This document shows positions 44,553-53,702 of a DNA stretch of 64,000 nt, piece after piece (within the stretch, counting starts at the first letter, position 1; every line of letters begins with the position of its first letter). The notes beneath the pieces are model-generated. The model ran no database searches, was not told where the DNA came from, and saw only the letters and a program-made list of their open reading frames with translations. This stretch comes from Metapseudomonas otitidis (GTDB lineage Bacteria; Pseudomonadota; Gammaproteobacteria; Pseudomonadales; Pseudomonadaceae). The DNA lies in contig NZ_FOJP01000010.1 of the NCBI RefSeq assembly GCF_900111835.1, positions 1 through 64,000 on the forward strand, written 5' to 3'. The position numbers and the translations under genes were made by a program.

Positions 44553-47096
44553 ATGTCCTCACTGAACCTCATCGCGCCACCGGTGTGCCTGCCCAGGCTG
44601 CCGGCCCTGCATGTCGCCCGTCCCCGGCTGGTGGAACCGCTGCTGGCCAGTGCCGCACGCCTGCGCCTGCTCTGCGCGCCCGCCGGCTGTGGCAAGAGTG
44701 TGCTGCTGCTGGAGTGCGCCCAGCGCCGGCCCCCGGGCTATGCCCTGCACTGGCTGCCCCTCGGTGGCAGCGAGGGCGAAGCCGGATTGCGCGCCATCCT
44801 GGCTGCCGCGCTGGGGCTGGAGGCGGACGACGAACCCAGCCTGCTGCGCGCCCTGGCCGTCTGGCGCAGCCCCACCTGGCTGATGCTCGACGACTACGCC
44901 CGCCAGCCCGACCCCGCCCTCGACGCCTGCCTCGACCGACTCATCGCTGCCAGTGGCGGCGCCATCATCTGGTGGCTGAGCACCCGCCGCCGCCCTGCCT
45001 GCAACCTCCCGCGCCTGCTGATCGACGGCGACCTGCTGGAGTTCGACGCCGCCACCCTGGCCTTCCAGCCCGACGAACTGGTGCCGCTGCTGCGGGACTC
45101 CCGCCAGCCCTGGCCGGCCGACGCGCCAGCGCGCTTGCACGAGAGCACCGGCGGCTGGTGCGCCGGGGTGCGCATGGCCCTGCTGGAGCCGGTGGAGTGG
45201 GGCTTTGCCGATCCGCTGCAGCGCCAGGCCCTGTCCACCACCCTCATGGGTTACCTGGAGCACGAACTGTTCGCCGGCCTGGGCCAGGAACTCAGCGAAG
45301 CCTGGCACGCCCTGGTGCACCTGCCGCGCTTCAATGCCGACCTTTGCGAACACCTGTTCGGCCCGGGGGAGGGCGCCGGCCTGCTGCGTGAGCTGGAAGC
45401 CCTCGGCGGCTTCGTCGAAAGCGTGCCCGAGGCGCCCGGCTGGTTCCGCCTGTTCCCGCCCCTGGCCCGGCAGGTGCGCGCCCGTGACGGCAGCGGTGGA
45501 CGCGGCTGGCACCTGCGCGCCTGCCAGTGGTTCGCCGCGCGCCAGGACTGGCCGGCCGCCATCGAACACGCGCTGGAGGCCAGCCAGCCCGAAGTGGCCG
45601 TCAGCCTGCTGCAGCACTACGGCGTGCGCGAGCTGTTCATCGGGCGCAACGCGGCCTTGCTGCTGCGCCTGCACGCCGACGTCGGCGAAGACCTGCTGCG
45701 GGTTTCGCCGCATTCCCTGCGGCTGCTGGCCGGTGCCCTGCTGTTCGCCGGGCGCCTGGACGAAGCCGTGCGCTGCATCGCCGAGCAGGGCCGCTTCCTG
45801 CCCCAGCCGGACGCCCGCCAGCAGCGGCGCCTGGTGGCCTACTGGCAGGCGCAGCACGGCCTGCTGGCCCACCTCCAGGGCGACGGCCCCAACGCCCGGC
45901 TGCATCTGGGGGAAGCCCTGGTCGGTCTTGACGAAGATGCCTGGGACCAGCGGCTGATCTGCTATTCCGCGCTCACCCAGCAAGCCCTGCTGGCCGGCGA
46001 GCTGGACCAGGCCCAGTCCCTGAACCGCGAGGCCCTGGTGCTGGCGCGCAGCCAGGGCTGCCTGTTGCTGGAGGCCTTCCTCGAACTCGACCACGCCCAA
46101 CTGCTGGAACACCGGGGCGCGCTGCTGCGGGCCGATGCCGTGCTGGAGCGGGCGCAGACCTTCCTCATGGGCCAGGCGCTGGACGCCAGCCCGCTGCTGG
46201 GCCGCATCGCCTTGCGCCGGGGCCGGCTGGCCCTGCGCCAGGGCCTGGAGGACGCGGCCCGCCAGCACTACCAGTCCGGCCTGCGCGAGGCCCGCGCCTG
46301 CGAGGACTACCGGGCCCTATACGGCTACCTCGGCCTGGCCGTGCTGGACGCCAACCAGCGCGCCTTCGACCAGGCCTTCGACCGCCTGCGCGAGGCCGAG
46401 CGCCTCATGCAGCTGCGGCACATCCCCGAGCGGGTCTACCGCGCCGTGCTGCTGCAGGTGAGCAGCAGCCTGCTGCTCATGCAGGGCCGCGCCGGCCAGG
46501 CTCGCCACGCCCTGCTGCGGGTGCTGCGGCACTTCCGGGGCGAGCACGCCGTGCAGGCGCCGCCGGCGACCCTCGACCTGATCCCGCGCATCGAATGGCA
46601 ACTGGCCCTGGCCGAGCTGTACGAGGGCGAAGTGTTCAACGCCCGGCAGCGGCTGCTCGGGCAGTTGCAGAAGGCCCGGGAGAAGGGGCTCCAGGCCCTG
46701 GAGGTGGAAGTCCACCTGGCCCTGGCGGAAACCGAATACCTCAGCGGCGAGGCCGACACCGCCGCCGCCGTGCTGCGCAATGCCCTGGCCCTCGCCAGCC
46801 AGCTGAACCTGCAGCAACCGGTGCGCGAGCTGCGCCTGCGCCAGCCGGAGATGCTGCGTGAACTGGGGGTGGAGGAGGGCGAAGCGCTGGAGGAGGAGAG
46901 CGGCCCGCTGAGCCCCCGCGAACTGGAAGTGCTGGGGCTGATCGCCCAGGGCAGTTCCAACCAGGAGATCGCCGAGCGCCTGTTCATCTCCCTGCACACG
47001 GTGAAGACCCACGCCCGGCGCATCAACGGCAAGCTCGGGGTCAAGCGGCGTACCCAGGCGGTGGCCCACGCCAAGGCGCTGGGCCTGATGCAGTGA
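44553..47096 (+). CDS. MalT-like LuxR family ATP-dependent regulator (LAL type)
   Basis: The 847-residue protein has an N-terminal NTPase with Walker A APAGCGKS (residues 42-49) and a Walker B-like WLMLDDYA. A winged-helix region and TPR-like helical repeats follow (about 400-770). The C-terminal LuxR helix-turn-helix (about 780-847) reads LSPRELEVLGLIAQGSSNQEIAERLFISLHTVKTHARRINGKLGVKRRTQAV. This is the MalT/large ATP-binding LuxR architecture. It lies after the DUF1302-DUF1329 operon and probably controls it. Shared TAGGGTGG[CT]GCC motifs occur upstream of both. Its stop is directly adjacent to the stop of the convergent SirB1 gene. Confidence 0.92.
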   Translation: MSSLNLIAPPVCLPRLPALHVARPRLVEPLLASAARLRLLCAPAGCGKSVLLLECAQRRPPGYALHWLPLGGSEGEAGLRAILAAALGLEADDEPSLLRALAVWRSPTWLMLDDYARQPDPALDACLDRLIAASGGAIIWWLSTRRRPACNLPRLLIDGDLLEFDAATLAFQPDELVPLLRDSRQPWPADAPARLHESTGGWCAGVRMALLEPVEWGFADPLQRQALSTTLMGYLEHELFAGLGQELSEAWHALVHLPRFNADLCEHLFGPGEGAGLLRELEALGGFVESVPEAPGWFRLFPPLARQVRARDGSGGRGWHLRACQWFAARQDWPAAIEHALEASQPEVAVSLLQHYGVRELFIGRNAALLLRLHADVGEDLLRVSPHSLRLLAGALLFAGRLDEAVRCIAEQGRFLPQPDARQQRRLVAYWQAQHGLLAHLQGDGPNARLHLGEALVGLDEDAWDQRLICYSALTQQALLAGELDQAQSLNREALVLARSQGCLLLEAFLELDHAQLLEHRGALLRADAVLERAQTFLMGQALDASPLLGRIALRRGRLALRQGLEDAARQHYQSGLREARACEDYRALYGYLGLAVLDANQRAFDQAFDRLREAERLMQLRHIPERVYRAVLLQVSSSLLLMQGRAGQARHALLRVLRHFRGEHAVQAPPATLDLIPRIEWQLALAELYEGEVFNARQRLLGQLQKAREKGLQALEVEVHLALAETEYLSGEADTAAAVLRNALALASQLNLQQPVRELRLRQPEMLRELGVEEGEALEEESGPLSPRELEVLGLIAQGSSNQEIAERLFISLHTVKTHARRINGKLGVKRRTQAVAHAKALGLMQ

Positions 47097-47900
47097 TCAG
47101 TGCAACCGTGGCGGGGCGCCCAGTTGCTCCAGGCGGCGGCTGAGCAGCAGCCGCTGGCTCGCGTCCTCGCACAACAGCAGCGCCCGCTCCAGGTCGTAGC
47201 GTTCGGCCTGGGGGCACTCCAGCTGCTTGTAGATATCGGCCCGCGCCAGGTGATCGATCAGGTTGGCCGGGCCCAGCTCCAGCACCCGCTCCGCATCCTT
47301 CAGCGCCTCTTCCACCTGCTCGGCCTGCAAGTGCAGCTGGCGCAGGTTGCGTGACAGGCGCTGCAACTGCTCCAGCGCCGAACAGGGGCGCATGTGCTCG
47401 GCCAGCAGCTCGGCCTTCGGCCCCAGGGTGCGCAGCAACAGCTCGCGGCAGTCCCGGGGGTAGAGGCGGCGGCCGGTGCAGGGGTCCAGCAGGTGGTCGG
47501 CGACGGGCACCCGCACCAGGAAGTGGCCGGGGAAGTTCACCCCCGCCAGGGGAATCTCCAGGCGTGCCGCCAGCGCCTGGGCCACCAGGGCCAGCGACAG
47601 CGGCTGGCCCCGGCGCCTTGCCAGCACCTGGTCCAGCAGCGCGGCGCGCGGTTGCAGCGGCTGGTCGTCCTCCTCGCAGAAACCCAGCTCCGCCATCCGC
47701 CGCAGCAGCGGTTGCGCCAGCTCCGCCGGTGGCGCTTCGGGCAGCCCGGCGGCCACCTCCCGCAGCAGGTGGTCGAACACCCGCAGGGTGTCGGCGGGCA
47801 CCCGGCTCGGGTCATGCTCGGTGGCGATCCACAGGGCTGCCTCCAGCAGCGCCGGCGGGCTCTTCTGCACGCAGTCCAGGCAGTGTTGTCGCGGGGTCAT
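47097..47900 (-). CDS. SirB1 family transglutaminase-like/TPR protein
   Basis: The 267-residue protein matches the SirB1 family. The N-terminal part contains ALLDQVLARRRGQPLSLALVAQALAARLEIPLAGVNFPGHFLVRV, the transglutaminase-like region with its conserved Gly-Gln and His. A C-terminal TPR-like region follows (LHLQAEQVEEALKDAERVLELGPANLIDHLARADIYKQLE). The likely ATG is 47900, preceded by GGAGAG; the frame is open to 48011. It is probably cytoplasmic and of unknown function. It is divergent from the leucine dehydrogenase gene. Confidence 0.85.
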   Translation of the reverse strand: MTPRQHCLDCVQKSPPALLEAALWIATEHDPSRVPADTLRVFDHLLREVAAGLPEAPPAELAQPLLRRMAELGFCEEDDQPLQPRAALLDQVLARRRGQPLSLALVAQALAARLEIPLAGVNFPGHFLVRVPVADHLLDPCTGRRLYPRDCRELLLRTLGPKAELLAEHMRPCSALEQLQRLSRNLRQLHLQAEQVEEALKDAERVLELGPANLIDHLARADIYKQLECPQAERYDLERALLLCEDASQRLLLSRRLEQLGAPPRLH

Positions 47901-48022
47901 CGGGGCTCTCCGTGTCGCCTCTGCGGTTTGTAGCCGGCTCGCCCGCCTTCGTCCAGTGGGCCGGCGGCCGGGTTCCGGTGGGCGGCCTATACTCCCTGGC
48001 AACGTCAGCAAGGGGGCCCGCC

Positions 48023-49042
48023 ATGTTCAACCAGATGGAAGGCGCTCGGCTCGAAGCGCTCCACCTCGCCCAGGACCCGGTCACCGGCCTGCGCGCGATC
48101 ATCGCCATCCACGACTCCCGCCTGGGCCCGGCCCTCGGCGGCTGCCGCTACCTCGCCTACCCCGACGACGACAGTGCGTTGCGTGACGCCATCCGCCTGG
48201 CCCGGGGCATGAGCTACAAGGCCGCGCTGGCCGGCCTCCCCCACGGCGGCGGCAAGGCGGTGATTCTGCGGCCTGCCCACGTGCCCGACCGCGCCGCGCT
48301 GTTCGAGGCCTTCGGGCGCATGGTGGAAACCCTCGGCGGCCGCTACATCACCGCCGTGGACAGCGGCACCTCCAGCCTCGACATGGACTGCGTCGCCCTC
48401 CACACCCGCCACGTCACCAGCACCCAGGCCGCCGGCGACCCCTCGCCCTGTACCGCCCTGGGGGTGTTCGCCGGCATCCGCGCCAGCGCCCTGGCACGCC
48501 TGGGCAGCGACGACCTGGAAGGCCTGCGCATCGCCGTGCAGGGGCTCGGCAACGTCGGCTACGCCCTTGCCGAACAACTGGCCGCCGCCGGCGCCGACTT
48601 GCTGGTCAGCGACCTCGACCCCGGCCGCGTGCAACTGGCGGTGGAGCAGCTGGGCGCCCACCCGGTGGCCAGCGACGCGCTGCTCACCACCCCCTGCGAC
48701 ATCCTCGCGCCCTGTGGCCTGGGCGGCGTGCTCAATGCCCAGAGCGCGCCCCAGCTGCGTTGCGCGGTGGTGGCCGGGGCGGCGAACAACCAGCTGGCCA
48801 GCCCCGACATCGCCGACCTGCTGGAAGCGCGCGGCATCCTCTACGCACCCGACTACGTGATCAATTCCGGAGGCCTGATCCACGTCGCCCTGCGCCACCG
48901 GGGCGACGACATGCCGGCCATCACCGCGCACCTGGCGCGGATCGGCCAGCGCCTGACCGACATCTACGCCCACGCCCAGGCCGACAAGCGCTCACCCGCG
49001 CGGGTCGCCGATGCGTTGGCCGAGCGCCTGCTCTACGGCTGA
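48023..49042 (+). CDS. Leucine (Glu/Leu/Phe/Val) dehydrogenase
   Basis: The 339-residue enzyme deaminates branched-chain amino acids to 2-oxo acids with NAD. It has GLRAIIAIHDSRLGPALGGCRY, the catalytic lysine block LPHGGGKAVI, and the nucleotide-binding VQGLGNVGYALAEQL. It is followed at 95 bases by the E1alpha-E1beta-E2 genes of an oxo-acid dehydrogenase, so its 2-oxo acid products feed that complex. ATG 48023 follows AAGGGGGCCCGCC. Confidence 0.92.
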   Translation: MFNQMEGARLEALHLAQDPVTGLRAIIAIHDSRLGPALGGCRYLAYPDDDSALRDAIRLARGMSYKAALAGLPHGGGKAVILRPAHVPDRAALFEAFGRMVETLGGRYITAVDSGTSSLDMDCVALHTRHVTSTQAAGDPSPCTALGVFAGIRASALARLGSDDLEGLRIAVQGLGNVGYALAEQLAAAGADLLVSDLDPGRVQLAVEQLGAHPVASDALLTTPCDILAPCGLGGVLNAQSAPQLRCAVVAGAANNQLASPDIADLLEARGILYAPDYVINSGGLIHVALRHRGDDMPAITAHLARIGQRLTDIYAHAQADKRSPARVADALAERLLYG

Positions 49043-49137
49043 GCAGCGCCCACGCGGCCCGGCCGGGATCCAGGCCGGGCCAGGTTCGGCGCCATGAGCG
49101 CCGTCATCCCTGCGCACCCACAAGGTGAGGAGGCGAC

Positions 49138-50229
49138 ATGCACACACGGATCGACCTGCCCCATACCCGCTACCTGGACGCCGACGGGAACACCGTTGGC
49201 GACCTGCCGCCCTGGGCGGATGACTTCAACCTGCTGGCCCGGCTCTATCGGCGCATGCTGCTCACCCGCCTGTTCGACCAGAAGGCCGTGGCCCTGCAAC
49301 GCACCGGCCGCATCGGCACCTACGCGCCCACCCTCGGGCAGGAAGCCATCGGCGTCGGCATCGGCGCGCGCATGCAGCCCGAGGACGTACTGGTGCCCTA
49401 CTACCGCGACACCGCCGTGCAACTGATGCGCGGCGTCGCCATGGAGGAAATCCTCCTCTACTGGGGCGGTGACGAGCGCGGCAGCGCCTACGCCGAGCCC
49501 GCCGCCGGGCAGGACTTCCCGCTCTGCGTACCCATCGCCACCCAGTCCCTGCATGCCTGCGGCGTCGCCACCGCCTTCAAGATCCGCGGCGAGCACCGTG
49601 TCGCCGTCACCACCTGCGGAGACGGTGCCACCAGCAAGGGCGACTTCCTCGAAGCGCTCAACGTCGCCGGCGCCTGGCAGTTGCCGGTGGTCTTCGTGGT
49701 CAACAACAACCAGTGGGCCATCTCCGTGCCCCGGCGCATCCAGTGCGGCGCGCCGACCCTGGCGCAGAAGGCCGTGGGCGCCGGCTTCCACGGCGAACAG
49801 GTGGACGGCAACGACATCCTCGCCGTCTACGACCGGGTCGGTGCTGCCATCGAACGCGCCCGCCAGGGCAAGGGGCCGACCCTGGTGGAATGCCTCAGCT
49901 ACCGCCTGGGCGACCACACCACCGCCGACGACGCCACCCGCTACCGCAGCGCCGAGGAGGTGCACCAGGCCTGGGAAGAGGAGCCCATCAAGCGCCTGCG
50001 CGGCTACCTCGCCGCCAGCGGCGTGTGGGACGAAGCCCGCGAGCAGGCGCTCATCGCCGAATGCCAGCGCGAGGTGCAGGCCGCGGTGGGACGCTTCGAG
50101 CACGCCGACCGCGAAGGCCCCGAAGCCGTGCTGGATCACGTCTACGCCCGCTGGCCGGCGGCCCTGGCCGACCAGCGCGACCTGGTGCTGGAGCGCGCCG
50201 CGCGGCGCGAGGAGAACCGCCATGACTGA
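49138..50229 (+). CDS. Branched-chain 2-oxo acid / pyruvate dehydrogenase E1 alpha subunit
   Basis: The 363-residue E1 alpha shows YRRMLLTRLFDQKAVALQRTGRIGTYAPTLGQEAIGVG, the DVLVPYYRD loop, and the thiamine-diphosphate motif CGDGATSKGDFLEALNVAGAWQLPVVFVVNNNQW (GDG...NN). Association with leucine dehydrogenase points to branched-chain substrates, though pyruvate remains possible from sequence alone. ATG 49138 is preceded by AAGGTGAGGAGGCGAC. It overlaps E1 beta by eight bases. Confidence 0.92.
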   Translation: MHTRIDLPHTRYLDADGNTVGDLPPWADDFNLLARLYRRMLLTRLFDQKAVALQRTGRIGTYAPTLGQEAIGVGIGARMQPEDVLVPYYRDTAVQLMRGVAMEEILLYWGGDERGSAYAEPAAGQDFPLCVPIATQSLHACGVATAFKIRGEHRVAVTTCGDGATSKGDFLEALNVAGAWQLPVVFVVNNNQWAISVPRRIQCGAPTLAQKAVGAGFHGEQVDGNDILAVYDRVGAAIERARQGKGPTLVECLSYRLGDHTTADDATRYRSAEEVHQAWEEEPIKRLRGYLAASGVWDEAREQALIAECQREVQAAVGRFEHADREGPEAVLDHVYARWPAALADQRDLVLERAARREENRHD

Positions 50230-51211
50230 CACGCCCAAGCGCAGCCTGCTGGAAGCGGTGAACCTGGCCCTGCACCGCGCCATGGGCGAAGACGAGAACG
50301 TGGTGGTCCTGGGCGAGGACGTCGGCGTCAACGGCGGCGTGTTCCGCGCCACCCTCGGCCTGCGCGATGCCTACGGCTTCAAGCGCGTCATCGACACGCC
50401 CCTGGCGGAAACCATGATCGCCGGGCTCAGCGTCGGCATGGCCGCCCAAGGCCTCAAACCGGTGATGGAGATCCAGTTCCTCGGCTTCATCTACGCCGCC
50501 ATGGAACACCTGGTGTCCCACGCCAGCCGCCTGCGCAACCGCACCCGTGGGCGCCTGTCCTGCCCGCTGGTGGTGCGCAGCCCCATGGGCGCCGGCATCC
50601 GCGCGCCGGAGCACCACAGCGAAAGCACCGAGGCACTGTTCGCCCACCTGCCCGGCGTGCGCGTGGTGATCCCCTCGTCGCCGGCCCGCGCCTACGGCCT
50701 GCTGCTGGCCGCCATCGACGACCCGGACCCGGTGATCTTCCTCGAACCCACCCGGCTCTACCGGATGAACCCGCAACCCCTGGTGGACGACGGCCGGCGC
50801 CTGCCGCTGGACCGCTGCTTCACCCTGCGCGAGGGCAGCGACCTGACCCTGGTGACCTGGGGCGCCAGCGTGCTGGAAACCCTGGAGGCCGCCCGACTGC
50901 TGGAGGCGCGCGGCATCAGCGCCGAGGTGATCGACGTCGCCTGCGTCAAACCCCTGGACCTGGAGACCCTCGAAGCCTCGGTGCGCAAGACCGGCCGCTG
51001 CGTCATCGTCCATGAGGCGCCGCGCAGCTGCGGGGTCGGCGCCGAGATCGCCGCCAGCCTCTACGAGCGCGTCCTCACCGACCTGCAGGCGCCCATCCAG
51101 CGGGTCACCGCGCCGGATATCCCACCGCCGCTCTACCGACAGGAATCCCTCTACATCCCCGGTCCCGACGACATCCTCGCCGCCTGCGAGCACGTCCTCG
51201 ACCCCGCCTGA
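50222..51211 (+). CDS. Branched-chain 2-oxo acid / pyruvate dehydrogenase E1 beta subunit
   Basis: The 329-residue subunit shows LLEAVNLALHRAMGEDENVVVLGEDVGVNGGVFRAT, PLAETMIAGLSVGMA, RSPMGAGIRAPEHHSESTEALFAHLPGVRVVIPSSP and the C-terminal EAPRSCGVGAEIAASLYE. These are the conserved transketolase-like E1 beta blocks, including the E and H active-site residues. It starts inside the last codons of E1 alpha, so they are coupled, and E2 begins 10 bases after its stop. Confidence 0.93.
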   Translation: MTDTPKRSLLEAVNLALHRAMGEDENVVVLGEDVGVNGGVFRATLGLRDAYGFKRVIDTPLAETMIAGLSVGMAAQGLKPVMEIQFLGFIYAAMEHLVSHASRLRNRTRGRLSCPLVVRSPMGAGIRAPEHHSESTEALFAHLPGVRVVIPSSPARAYGLLLAAIDDPDPVIFLEPTRLYRMNPQPLVDDGRRLPLDRCFTLREGSDLTLVTWGASVLETLEAARLLEARGISAEVIDVACVKPLDLETLEASVRKTGRCVIVHEAPRSCGVGAEIAASLYERVLTDLQAPIQRVTAPDIPPPLYRQESLYIPGPDDILAACEHVLDPA

Positions 51212-51221
51212 GGAGACGACC

Positions 51222-52328
51222 ATGAACTACTTCAAGCTGCCCGACCTTGGCGAAGGCCTGCAGGATGCCGAAATCGTCGAATGGCACATCAAGCCTGGCG
51301 ACCGCGTGCACGCCGACCAGCTGGTGGTCTCGGTGGAGACCGCCAAGGCCCTGGTGGACATCCCCGCCCCGCGCGACGGCGTGGTCGCCAAGCTGTTCGG
51401 CCAGGAGGGCGACATCCTCCACGTCGGCGAACCGCTGCTGGCCTACGAAGGCGAGGACCAGGACGCCGGCACCGTGGTCGGTCGCCTCGACGGCGGTGGC
51501 GAAAGCCATGCCGACCAGTTCTTCATCGGCGCCGCGCCCTCCACCCAGGAACACCTCGCCCCCCGCGCCACCCCCGCCGTGCGCCAACTGGCCCGGCAAC
51601 TGGGGGTGGAGCTGGCCGGCCTCGCCGGCAGCGGCGCCGATGGGCTGATCAGCCGCGCCGACGTGGAGGCCGCCGCCCAGCAGGCCCGCGACCGCTTCGG
51701 CGGCGAACGGCTGCGCGGCGTGCGCCGCAGCATGGCGATCAACATGGCGCGCTCCCACGCCGAGGTGGTGCCGGTGACGCTCTACGGCGACGCCGACCTG
51801 CACCGCTGGGCCCAGGCTCGCGACCCGCTGATCCGCATCGCCCAGGCCATCGCCGAAGCCTGCCGTGCCGAGCCCATCCTCAACAGCTGGTTCGACGGCC
51901 GCATGCTCGCCATCCGCCAGCACGAGCAGCTGGACCTCGGCATCGCCGTGGACACCCCCGACGGGCTCTTCGTCCCCGTGCTGCGCAAGGTCGGCGAGCG
52001 CAGCGCCGAGGACCTGCGCGACGGCATCGCGCGGTTGCGGGGCGACGTCAAGGCGCGCTCCATCCCCCCGCAGGAAATGATGGGCGCCACCCTCACCCTG
52101 TCCAACTTCGGCACCCTGTTCGGGCGCTACGCCAACCCGGTGGTGGTGCCGCCCCAGGTGGCCATCATCGGCGCCGGTGGCATCCGCGACGAAGTGGTGG
52201 CCTGGGAGGGCCAGCCGGCGGTGCACCCGGTGCTGCCGCTGTCACTCACCTTCGACCACCGGGCCGTCACCGGCGGCGAAGCGGCGCGCTTCTTCAAGGC
52301 CCTGGTGCAGGCGCTGGAACGGCCCTGA
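51222..52328 (+). CDS. 2-oxo acid dehydrogenase E2 (dihydrolipoamide acyltransferase)
   Basis: The 368-residue E2 has one lipoyl domain (residues 1-78; lipoylated Lys42 in ETAKALVD rather than DKA). A peripheral-subunit-binding domain follows (about 113-150: ATPAVRQLARQLGVELAGLAGSGADGLISRADV), then the catalytic domain (about 165-365). The usual active-site HxxxDG reads DHRAVTGG, so the Asp is replaced by Thr. This variant is known in some E2-like proteins and may lower acyltransferase activity. AGGAGACGACC precedes ATG 51222. No E3 gene lies in the window. A hairpin follows. Confidence 0.9.
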   Translation: MNYFKLPDLGEGLQDAEIVEWHIKPGDRVHADQLVVSVETAKALVDIPAPRDGVVAKLFGQEGDILHVGEPLLAYEGEDQDAGTVVGRLDGGGESHADQFFIGAAPSTQEHLAPRATPAVRQLARQLGVELAGLAGSGADGLISRADVEAAAQQARDRFGGERLRGVRRSMAINMARSHAEVVPVTLYGDADLHRWAQARDPLIRIAQAIAEACRAEPILNSWFDGRMLAIRQHEQLDLGIAVDTPDGLFVPVLRKVGERSAEDLRDGIARLRGDVKARSIPPQEMMGATLTLSNFGTLFGRYANPVVVPPQVAIIGAGGIRDEVVAWEGQPAVHPVLPLSLTFDHRAVTGGEAARFFKALVQALERP

Positions 52329-52335
52329 ACGACCT

Positions 52336-52364
52336 CTGCAGGCTCCGTGATACGGGGCCTGCAG
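52336..52364 (+). terminator. Terminator after the oxo-acid dehydrogenase operon
   Basis: CTGCAGGCTCCG (52336-52347) pairs with CGGGGCCTGCAG (52353-52364) with one T-G wobble; GCGGTTTT follows. Confidence 0.75.
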
Positions 52365-52469
52365 CGGTTTTCCACAGGGCGACGCAAGTAGCGAACAGGA
52401 TTCGGCGTGCCAGGCTTCGCGATTGAAGCCATCCCCACAAAAGCGGCATGCCTCTAACCCAACCCGTAG

Positions 52470-52580
52470 CCCGGGCTTCAGCCCGGGAAGGCCGAACGGC
52501 AAGCGTCTCCCCATGGGAGCGAATTCATTCGCGATCGGTTTGGCACGCAGATTTCGCGGTTGAAACCGCTCCCACAAAAA
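52470..52580. repeat. Intergenic repeat cluster A
   Basis: The stretch 52365-52591 contains no gene. It holds CCCGGGC-TTCA-GCCCGGG (52470-52487), which recurs at 63577-63594, the palindrome GCGAATTCATTCGC (52519-52532), which recurs at 53517, and a TTTCGCGGTTGAAACCGCTCCCAC-type hairpin near 52555. These are short dispersed intergenic repeats of Pseudomonas type. Confidence 0.7.
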
Positions 52581-52591
52581 GCGACCTGCCG

Positions 52592-53044
52592 CTAACCCAG
52601 ATGCACCAGGCTCGGCATGTCCTCAAGCGGCACCCAGAGCTCGCCCTGCCAGTTCAGCATCACCACCCGCGTGCCCTGCCACCTCAGTAGCACCCGGCGT
52701 GGCGCGTTGCCGTCCGCCGCGTGGGCATCGCGCAACGTAGGGATCACCTCACGATTCAGCCAGCGCTCCAGATGGGCGTTCTCCGGATGGCCGAAGCGCA
52801 CCAGCGCCTTGTACAGGCCGGCTTCGCTGATCACATCCACCGGCTCCTCAAGGCTGCTGGAACAGGCAAGGAACACGCGCCGCGCATGGTCGCTGCCCAC
52901 GCGGCGGTGCAAGGTCTGCGGATGCTGCATGCCCAGGAGACGGGCGAAATCCACCGCAACGAACCAGGGCTGGTTGTCCAGCATCAGCGCACGCAGCGGG
53001 CGGTTGTGGCGGAGGAAGGTCAGGGCGGGATATGCATCGTGCAT
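52592..53044 (-). CDS. BRO-N family protein (orphan phage antirepressor-like)
   Basis: The 150-residue product begins ALTFLRHNRPLRALMLDNQPWFVAVDFARLLGMQHPQTLHRRV. It continues with ISEAGLYKALVRFGHPENAHLERWLNREVIPTLRDA, the Bro-N domain pattern of phage antirepressors. It has no C-terminal KilA/ANT domain and no phage neighbours, so it is a solitary domesticated-type gene. ATG 53044 matches the domain start. It is flanked by repeat clusters and has a structured leader at 53101-53176. Confidence 0.82.
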   Translation of the reverse strand: MHDAYPALTFLRHNRPLRALMLDNQPWFVAVDFARLLGMQHPQTLHRRVGSDHARRVFLACSSSLEEPVDVISEAGLYKALVRFGHPENAHLERWLNREVIPTLRDAHAADGNAPRRVLLRWQGTRVVMLNWQGELWVPLEDMPSLVHLG

Positions 53045-53100
53045 CGTGAAGCTCCATCTCTGGGGAAAGGAGCCGCCACTCTGTTTCGTCAATGTAAGGG

Positions 53101-53176
53101 TGGCGGACCACGTGGGGTTGACGAACCGGCGAGATGTAGACCGGCAGACCTTTCGGTCTCCCCACGCAGTCCGCCA
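53101..53176 (-). ncRNA. Candidate structured RNA leader of the BRO gene
   Basis: On the minus strand an outer stem is formed by 53176-53160 with 53117-53101: 15 of 17 pairs match, the two mismatches being adjacent A-C type. Inside it, AGACC-GAAA-GGTCT (53159-53146) is a perfect hairpin with a GNRA tetraloop stacked directly on the stem. CCGG/CCGG can form a second short helix. The element sits 57 to 132 bases upstream of the BRO start codon, in the expected 5' untranslated region. Confidence 0.5.
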
Positions 53177-53406
53177 TAGAGCGATGTGAAAGTAATGGGC
53201 AAACGCATACTTCCACATGTGCCAGGGGCACGATGCGCCATCTCTTCAGGCCGTCAACGCCTGGTCACGGGATTGACCGCGACCGCCGGAGGATAGGGAG
53301 GGGGTATTGAGCGAACAATCGGCCCGCCTCGGGCATTGTCCTTTCCCGCTGTGGGAAAGCGCCTCAAGTCGGCCCGTGTCGCCGAGCCGCCGCTGCACAC
53401 CATCCC

Positions 53407-53600
53407 GTAGGGTGGGCTTCAGCCCACGCGGTACCTGTGCTGGTGGGCTGAAGCGGAACGCCGCCCGGCCCACCCTAAGACGGAGCGCCTTTGCTGCTGG
53501 TTGCACCGGTGTAGGGGCGAATTCATTCGCCCGCTTCTGGGCAGGGGCTGCTGCGCCGCCCTTGGCGACTGAAGTCGCCCCTACAGGGCACGGCGGAGCG
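53407..53600. repeat. Intergenic repeat cluster B
   Basis: Positions 53177-53702 hold no supportable gene. Repeats include the GTGGGCTTCAGCCCAC hairpin (near 53412), a 36-bp sequence at 53442-53477 that recurs identically at 63332-63367, GCGAATTCATTCGC (53517-53530) and GGCGACTGAAGTCGCCCCT (53564-53582). Confidence 0.75.
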
Positions 53601-53702
53601 CCCCTACAGGGTCCCGTGATCGACGGCATCAACCCGTCATCGCCGCCGACCCTTGCCCTCGGCGCCCCGCCCCCTGAAGCTGTCCACCCCGCAACCGACA
53701 AC

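Noticed and set aside
47351-48022. N-terminal extension of the leucine dehydrogenase frame
   Set aside because: The residues before ATG 48023 are low-complexity and overlap the SirB1 gene; the family start is at 48023.
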